Assembly (NCBI RefSeq): GCF_041514305.1
Contig: NZ_JBGMWH010000006.1
Location: forward strand, 1-64,000
From: Salinarimonas chemoclinalis
Lineage (GTDB): Bacteria > Pseudomonadota > Alphaproteobacteria > Rhizobiales > Beijerinckiaceae
Direction: 5' to 3'
DNA length: 64,000 nt
Positions 59,599 to 64,000 of the stretch are shown here, one piece after another. Positions within the stretch are counted from its first letter, which is position 1. The number at the start of each line of letters is the position of its first letter. The notes under the pieces were generated by a model. That model made no database searches. It saw only the letters and a list, made by a program, of their open reading frames with translations, and was not told where the DNA came from. The position numbers were made by a program, and so were the translations under genes.

Positions 59599-60681
59599 TC
59601 ACGCCTCCCCGGGCGCCGTGCCGAGCGCGACGGCGTCGCGGGGCGCGAAGGCGAAGCGCACATCCTCTCCCGGCGCCGGAGCGGCGCCGAGCGCGGTGGA
59701 GGGCAGCGCGGCCAGAACCGGCGCGCCGTCCGCAGCGACGGCGTGCAGCAGCCCGAAGGCGCCCTCGAAATCGAGCCGCTCGACCCGCGCGCCGAGCGCG
59801 CTCGGCGCGTCCGCGGCGGCGATGCCGAGCGCCTCGGGCCGGACGTAGAGCGTCGCGGGGCACCCTTGCTCGACGCCCGCGCCGGCGCGCGCCGAGAGCC
59901 GGCCGTGGGCGGTGTCGAGGGCGGCGATGCCGTCGGCGACGTGCGCCACCCTCCCGGCGATCGCGTTCGTCTCGCCGACGAAGCGGGCGACGAAGGGCGT
60001 CGCCGGGTCCTCGTAGAGCGTGCGCGGCGCCGCCACCTGCTGGAGGACGCCCGCGCTCATCACCGCGACGCGGTCCGACATGGCGAGCGCCTCGGACTGG
60101 TCGTGGGTGATGTAGAGGAAGGTGACGCCGGTGCGCTTCTGGATCGCGCGCAGCTCCGCGCGCATGTGCTGGCGCAACTTGAGATCGAGTGCCGAGAGCG
60201 GCTCGTCGAGCAGCAGCACCTGCGGCTCGACGGCGAGCGCGCGGGCGATGGCGACGCGCTGCTTCTGGCCGCCGGAGAGCTCGGCGATCTTGCGATCGCC
60301 GTACCCGGGGAGCGCGATGAGCTCGAGCAGCTCCTCGGCGCGGCGCCGGCGCTCGGCCTTGGGCACGCCCCGGGCTTCCAGCCCGAAGGCGATGTTCTCC
60401 CACACCGGCATCAGCGGGAAGAGCGCGAGCGATTGGAAGATCATCGCGGTCGGGCGCTGGTTCGGCCCGAGGCCGCCCATGTCGCGATCGCCGATGAGCA
60501 CGCGCCCCATGCTCGGCGCGAGGAACCCCGCGACCATGCGCAGGATCGTCGTCTTGCCGCAGCCCGAGGGCCCGAGGATCGAGAAGAACTCCCCGGGCTC
60601 GACGGTGAAGGAGACGTCGTCGACCGCCTTCGTCGCGCCGAAGGCCATGGTGATGCGCTCGAGTGCGACGGAGTGGGACAT
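59599..60681 (-). CDS. Polyamine-type ABC transporter ATPase (PotA-like)
   Basis: A 360-residue ATPase: Walker A GPSGCGKTT, signature LSGGQKQRVA, Walker B LLLDEPLSALDLKLR, H-loop ITHDQSEAL. A C-terminal TOBE-type regulatory domain follows (VGETNAIAGRVAH, TLYVRPEALG). Start MSHSVALERI at 60681. Its stop is one base from the permease start, so expression is coupled. Confidence 0.92.
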   Translation of the reverse strand: MSHSVALERITMAFGATKAVDDVSFTVEPGEFFSILGPSGCGKTTILRMVAGFLAPSMGRVLIGDRDMGGLGPNQRPTAMIFQSLALFPLMPVWENIAFGLEARGVPKAERRRRAEELLELIALPGYGDRKIAELSGGQKQRVAIARALAVEPQVLLLDEPLSALDLKLRQHMRAELRAIQKRTGVTFLYITHDQSEALAMSDRVAVMSAGVLQQVAAPRTLYEDPATPFVARFVGETNAIAGRVAHVADGIAALDTAHGRLSARAGAGVEQGCPATLYVRPEALGIAAADAPSALGARVERLDFEGAFGLLHAVAADGAPVLAALPSTALGAAPAPGEDVRFAFAPRDAVALGTAPGEA

Positions 60682-60733
60682 GACGTGTCTCGTGGCTTGC
60701 ACGTCACGCGAGAGCGTGGCGCAACGTGTCGTG

Positions 60734-60886
60734 TCCCTCCCTGTAGGGGAGGGGAATGCCGGCAAAGCCGGCTAGGGGTGGGGTGCGTCGGGCGCCCCAC
60801 CCCGGCTTCCGCTTCGCGGAACACGCCTCCGGCGTGCCCCATCCGTCACCGGCTTCGCCGGCGCCACCTTCCCCTACTGGGAAGGA
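60734..60886. repeat. 153-bp imperfect inverted repeat, rhizobial-type intergenic element
   Basis: A left arm (60734-60771: TCCCTCCCTGTAGGGGAGGG, then GCCGGCAAAGCCGG) mirrors a right arm (60849-60886: CCGGCTTCGCCGG, then CCTTCCCCTACTGGGAAGGA). They flank a GC-rich centre containing CTAGGGGTGGGGTGCG. Elements with this wording are dispersed between genes in Hyphomicrobiales. It lies between the PotD and PotA genes, where the transcript would fold strongly and could lower expression of downstream genes relative to the binding protein. Confidence 0.7.
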
Positions 60887-60894
60887 CCGGCGGA

Positions 60895-62019
60895 TCACGC
60901 CGACAGGAAGCGGTCCTGGTACTCGTTGCGCTTGGCGACGAACCAGCTCTCCTGGATCGGCCACCACCAGAGCTTGTCGAGCGCGTCGCCCGGATAGGCC
61001 GCGGCGAAGAAGGCCTTGGCCTCGTCCGAGAGGAGCGCGTCCGCGCCGGCCGCGGTCGAGTTGATCGAGGTGGCGTTCGAGTACATGGCGCCGGCTTCCG
61101 GCGTCAGCATCCAGTTGATGAAGGCGTAGGCCTCGTCGACGTTGGCGGCCTGCGAGGGGATGGAGAGACCCTCCATCCAGGCGAGCGCGCCTTCCTTCGG
61201 GGCGATGTAGCCGATCGGCAGGCCCTCGCGGGCGAGGCCGGCGGCGGTCGAGTCCCAGGTCTGGCCGATGGCCGCGCCGTTGACGCGGAACGCTCCTTGA
61301 GCCTCGTTCTCGTTCGACCAGAACTGCGCGACGTTGCCCTTGCGCGCGATCGCCTCGGCGAGGATGACGTCGTAGACCTCGACCATCGCCTCCTCCGAGC
61401 CGAAGGCCTCGCGCATCGGGCGCGGCAGCCGGCCCTCGCCCTCGAGCCACAGGCCGATCCCGACGAGCGCGGAATGGCCGCGCACGGTCGCCTTGCCCTC
61501 CATCTCCGGCTTCCAGATGTCGCCGTAGGAGGCGGAGCCGTACTCGAGCGGCGCCTGCTCGCGGTCGAAGGAGAGCGCCTCGGTGCCCCAGTCGGACGGG
61601 ACCTGGTAGCGCTCGCCGTCGACGACGGCGCCCATGTTCTCCGAGCCGGAGACGGCGGAGGCGATGACGCGGTCCCACATCACCTTGCTCTCGTCGATGG
61701 GCTGGACGAGCCCGAACTCGACGTAGTTCGGCACGCGGTCGACCGTCGGCCAGATCACGTCGAAGCCCGCGCCGTTCGAGGCGCGCATCTGATTGAGGAG
61801 CTCGTCGTTGGTGCCGTAGGGCGTGAAGACCGGGCGGATGCCGGTGTCGGCCTCGAACTTGGCGAGCATCTCGTCGGTGACGTAGCCGGCCCAGGCGAAG
61901 ATGTTGACGGTGCCGGACTGGGCGAAGGCGCGACGCGAGACGAAGGGCGCGGCGAGGCCGAGCGCGGCGGCGCCGGTCAGCAGCGTGCGCCGGGTCGGGC
62001 GGGTGGTGGCGAAGGACAT
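60895..62019 (-). CDS. Polyamine-type ABC transporter periplasmic binding protein (PotD-like)
   Basis: A 374-residue SBP_bac_8 protein. A twin-arginine-like signal (TRRTLLTGAAALGLAAPFV) ends near residue 34. Mature sequence begins VNIFAWAGYVTDEMLAKFEA, the usual PotD/PotF opening, and continues with FDVIWPTVDRVPNYV, PSDWGTEALSF and GYIAPKEGALAWMEGLSIPS. It should bind a polyamine or similar cation. First gene of the leftward operon. Confidence 0.91.
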   Translation of the reverse strand: MSFATTRPTRRTLLTGAAALGLAAPFVSRRAFAQSGTVNIFAWAGYVTDEMLAKFEADTGIRPVFTPYGTNDELLNQMRASNGAGFDVIWPTVDRVPNYVEFGLVQPIDESKVMWDRVIASAVSGSENMGAVVDGERYQVPSDWGTEALSFDREQAPLEYGSASYGDIWKPEMEGKATVRGHSALVGIGLWLEGEGRLPRPMREAFGSEEAMVEVYDVILAEAIARKGNVAQFWSNENEAQGAFRVNGAAIGQTWDSTAAGLAREGLPIGYIAPKEGALAWMEGLSIPSQAANVDEAYAFINWMLTPEAGAMYSNATSINSTAAGADALLSDEAKAFFAAAYPGDALDKLWWWPIQESWFVAKRNEYQDRFLSA

Positions 62020-62235
62020 GGTGGTTTCCTCCCGAAAGGGCTTGGACCCGGACGGGTCCCGGAGAGAGGAAACCGGCTAAGCTCCGTTTGCAACACCTCA
62101 ATGACCGTTTCCACGGATTCCGGTGCGGCAACGCGTACACGGGGGACCTTCGGCCCGCGGCGGCGAACGTTCCCGCGCTCCCGCGCGTTGGCCGGATACC
62201 GACCGCCGCACCGAGCCTCCGGAGATCTCCTCGAC

Positions 62236-63150
62236 ATGGAAGACGCGCACGACTGCGCCATCGTCGGCGGCGGCATCGGCGGGCTCACGGCCGCGGTCTA
62301 TCTCGCCCGCTTCCGGCGGACGATCGCGCTCCTCGACGGCGCGAATTCCCGCGCACGCTGGATCCCGCGCTCGCGCAACCATCCGGCCTTCCCCGGCGGC
62401 GTCGGCGGCGACGAGCTCCTGAGCCGGCTTCGCGATCAGCTCGCGGACCACGGCGTCCGCCCCGTCGTCGACCGCGTCGAGGCGATCGCGCGCGAGCCGC
62501 ACGGTGTCTTTCTCCTGCGGCGCGCCTCGGGCGCCGAGACCCGCGCGCGCACCCTCGTCCTCGCCACCGGCGTGTCCGACATCGAGCCGCCGATCGCGGA
62601 CGCCTTCGAGGCCGTGAAGGCGGGGCTCGTGCGCCATTGCCCGATCTGCGACGCCTACGAGATGATCGACAAGCGCCTCGCGGTGCTCGGCCGCGGCGAC
62701 CATTGCGTCGGCGAGGCGCTGTTCCTGCGCGGCTACACGCCCGACATCGTCGCGCTCACCAACGGCGCGGCGCTGGCCTGCGGGGAGGGCGGTCGCGCGC
62801 GCCTCGAGGCCGCCGGCATCCGCCTCGTGGAGGTGCCGATCGCCGCCGTCCTGCGGGAGGCGGACGAAACCGGCGTCGTGGTGCGGCTCGCGGACGGCGC
62901 CGAGATCCGCGTCGACGCGCTCTACTCGGCGATGGGCATGCGCCCGCATTCCGGCCTCGCCGCCGACCTCGGTGTCGCGCTGGCCGAGGACGGCCGCATC
63001 CCCGCCGACCCGCACCAGCGGACGGGGATCGACGGCGTATGGGCCGTCGGCGACGTGGTGACGGGCCTGAACCAGCTCGGCGTCGCCATGGCCCAGGGCG
63101 AGATCGCGGCGACCGACGTGCACAATCGCCTGCGCCGCGAGGAATGGTGA
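62236..63150 (+). CDS. Thioredoxin-reductase-like FAD-dependent oxidoreductase
   Basis: A 304-residue flavoprotein of the thioredoxin reductase class II fold: FAD motif IVGGGIGGLTAA (about 9-20), redox pair CPIC (135-138, in RHCPICDAYE) and C-terminal GIDGVWAVGDVVTGLNQLGV. True TrxB has CAxC; CPxC forms occur in uncharacterised relatives that act on other disulfides. The NADPH motif is poorly kept (LGRGDHCVGEA for GxGxxA), so donor preference is uncertain. Convergent with the carbamoyltransferase gene. Confidence 0.85.
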   Translation: MEDAHDCAIVGGGIGGLTAAVYLARFRRTIALLDGANSRARWIPRSRNHPAFPGGVGGDELLSRLRDQLADHGVRPVVDRVEAIAREPHGVFLLRRASGAETRARTLVLATGVSDIEPPIADAFEAVKAGLVRHCPICDAYEMIDKRLAVLGRGDHCVGEALFLRGYTPDIVALTNGAALACGEGGRARLEAAGIRLVEVPIAAVLREADETGVVVRLADGAEIRVDALYSAMGMRPHSGLAADLGVALAEDGRIPADPHQRTGIDGVWAVGDVVTGLNQLGVAMAQGEIAATDVHNRLRREEW

Positions 63151-63179
63151 GACGCCCCGGGGCCCGCCCCCGCCGCCGC

Positions 63180-64000
63180 TCAGGTCCTGCGGCGGTAGAG
63201 CGCGCGCCGGGTCGCCACGGCGTCGACCCGGTCGTCGAGGAGCGCGCGGGCGCATTGTGCCGGCGTGTCGATGATCGGCTCCTCGTGCACGTTGAAGCTC
63301 GTGTTGATCAGCGCCGGGAGCCCCGTGCGCGCCTTCCAGGCGGCGAGTATGTCCCAGTAGGTCGGGTTGAGCGCGCGCCGGATCACCTGCGGGCGCGCCG
63401 TGCCGTCGACGTGGGTCACGCCGGCCAGCCGCTCGCGCCAGTCCGCACGCACGCGGCACGTCACGGTCATGAACTCGGCCGCGTAGCGCGCGCCGGCCGG
63501 CAGGTCGAAGATCGTGTCCGCGTCCTCCTCCGCGCAGAAGGGCGCGAAGGGCATGAACTCGGAGCGCTCCATGCGGGCGTTGAGCGTCTGGTTGACGCTC
63601 GGGTCGTCGGGCGCCGCGAGCACCGAGCGCGCGCCGAGCGCGCGGGGGCCGAACTCCATGCGCCCCGCGTAGAGCGCCACCGCCTCGCGTCTTTCGAGGG
63701 CGTCGACGCTCGCGCCGATCGGATCGTCCGACACCCGCGCGAGGCCGGGCTCGGCCGCGAGATGCGCGTCGACGACGGCGTCGAAGTCGCGCCCGAGATA
63801 GACGCTCTCGAGCCGCGCCCGGCTCGCGAGCCAGCGGGGCAGGCCGTCGCGCTCGAGCAGGTAGGACAGCGCCCCGCCCGGCGGCAGGCCCTGGTCGCTC
63901 ATCGCGGGATAGACGAACAGCCGGTCGATCCCCGCCTCCTCGACGAGGCGCTGGTTGAGCTTGACGTTGGCGAAGAGCCCGCCGGCGACGCCGAGGTTGC
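63180..64000 (-). CDS. NodU/CmcH-type carbamoyltransferase, 3' part (truncated by window end)
   Basis: The visible 273 codons are the C-terminal part of a NodU/TobZ-type O-carbamoyltransferase. The end of the YrdC-like/ATPase-like core reads GLFANVKLNQRLVEEAGIDR, with the typical GGxxxNxxxN. It is followed by MEFGPRALGARSVLA, FMPFAPFCAEEDADTIFD, PTYWDILAAWKARTGLPALI and NTSFNVHEEPIIDTP. These enzymes transfer a carbamoyl group from carbamoyl phosphate via carbamoyl-AMP to a hydroxyl of a sugar, antibiotic or Nod factor. The 5' half lies beyond 64000. Confidence 0.92.
   Translation of the reverse strand, partial: NLGVAGGLFANVKLNQRLVEEAGIDRLFVYPAMSDQGLPPGGALSYLLERDGLPRWLASRARLESVYLGRDFDAVVDAHLAAEPGLARVSDDPIGASVDALERREAVALYAGRMEFGPRALGARSVLAAPDDPSVNQTLNARMERSEFMPFAPFCAEEDADTIFDLPAGARYAAEFMTVTCRVRADWRERLAGVTHVDGTARPQVIRRALNPTYWDILAAWKARTGLPALINTSFNVHEEPIIDTPAQCARALLDDRVDAVATRRALYRRRT

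Noticed and set aside
59470..62235. A long plus-strand frame joined upstream of the thioredoxin-reductase-like gene
   Set aside because: It is antisense to the polyamine transporter genes and has no domain. The real gene starts at the ATG at 62236, where the FAD motif begins.
63151..63179. GCCCCGGGGC as a bidirectional terminator between the last two genes
   Set aside because: It is a 10-bp palindrome without a loop or T tract, too short to distinguish from GC-rich background.

Overview
The window is GC-rich, densely coded bacterial DNA with ATGA/GTGA overlaps inside operons, many GTG starts and one TTG start, and large numbers of ABC, TRAP and tripartite-tricarboxylate transporters. Gene content (TTT and TRAP uptake, MoeA fused to a periplasmic-binding domain, an ECF42-type sigma factor, a rhizobial-style intergenic inverted repeat) suggests a soil or aquatic alphaproteobacterium, probably Hyphomicrobiales. 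The order is an inference; no rRNA or tRNA lies in the window to fix it.

Layout. 1-0.67 kb: debris with a possible IS terminus and an integrase N-terminal remnant. 0.67-8.4 kb: a LysR regulator divergent from an operon with an RraA-type aldolase, a TTT uptake system (TctC, TctB, TctA) and three dehydrogenases, probably for a hydroxy acid. 8.6-17.5 kb: a sugar or polyol regulon. A leftward operon of sugar ABC transporter, GolD/DthD-like dehydrogenase, DhaK, DhaL and FBPase is divergent from RpiB and a SorC regulator. The enzyme set fits D-threitol or erythrulose catabolism. 17.5-27.5 kb: small detoxification-type genes (VOC, DUF1428, GSTs, Arr), an ECF42 sigma factor and MarR, AraC and TetR regulators. 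They are mixed with at least seven gene remnants (MmyB-like regulator, GFA, two DGPF, YdeI-like, two GST) and an IS1182-type transposase fragment.

27.5-29.1 kb: a phosphopantetheinyl transferase overlapping a metallophosphoesterase, an arrangement reminiscent of mycobacterial PptT/PptH. 29.2-38.7 kb: a LysR regulator divergent from a complete dipeptide-type ABC transporter, a CocE/NonD hydrolase and a CapA-like protein. 38.7-44.8 kb: a GntR-family regulator with two DNA-binding domains, divergent from an SDR, an Ldh2 dehydrogenase and a TRAP transporter. 44.9-47.2 kb: a leftward group of a P-loop kinase-like protein, two VOC proteins, a GFA protein and DUF1428.

47.3-57.7 kb: a molybdenum-cofactor and formate-dehydrogenase maturation region. 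It holds a degenerate MoeA, a MoeA-PBP fusion, a WD40-cytochrome c, Mrp, FdhD, MobA, MoeA and MobB, interrupted by an FRG-domain gene and a 118-residue unknown. 57.8-62.0 kb: a polyamine-type ABC transporter (PotC, PotB, PotA, PotD order). 62.2-64 kb: a thioredoxin-reductase-like flavoprotein and the 3' part of a NodU-type carbamoyltransferase cut by the window end.

Most of the window is transporter-plus-catabolic-operon units, each with its own divergent regulator. The least explained parts are the CocE/CapA peptide-ABC operon, the FRG insertion in the molybdenum region, the PPTase/phosphoesterase pair and the remnant-rich 17.5-27.5 kb stretch.
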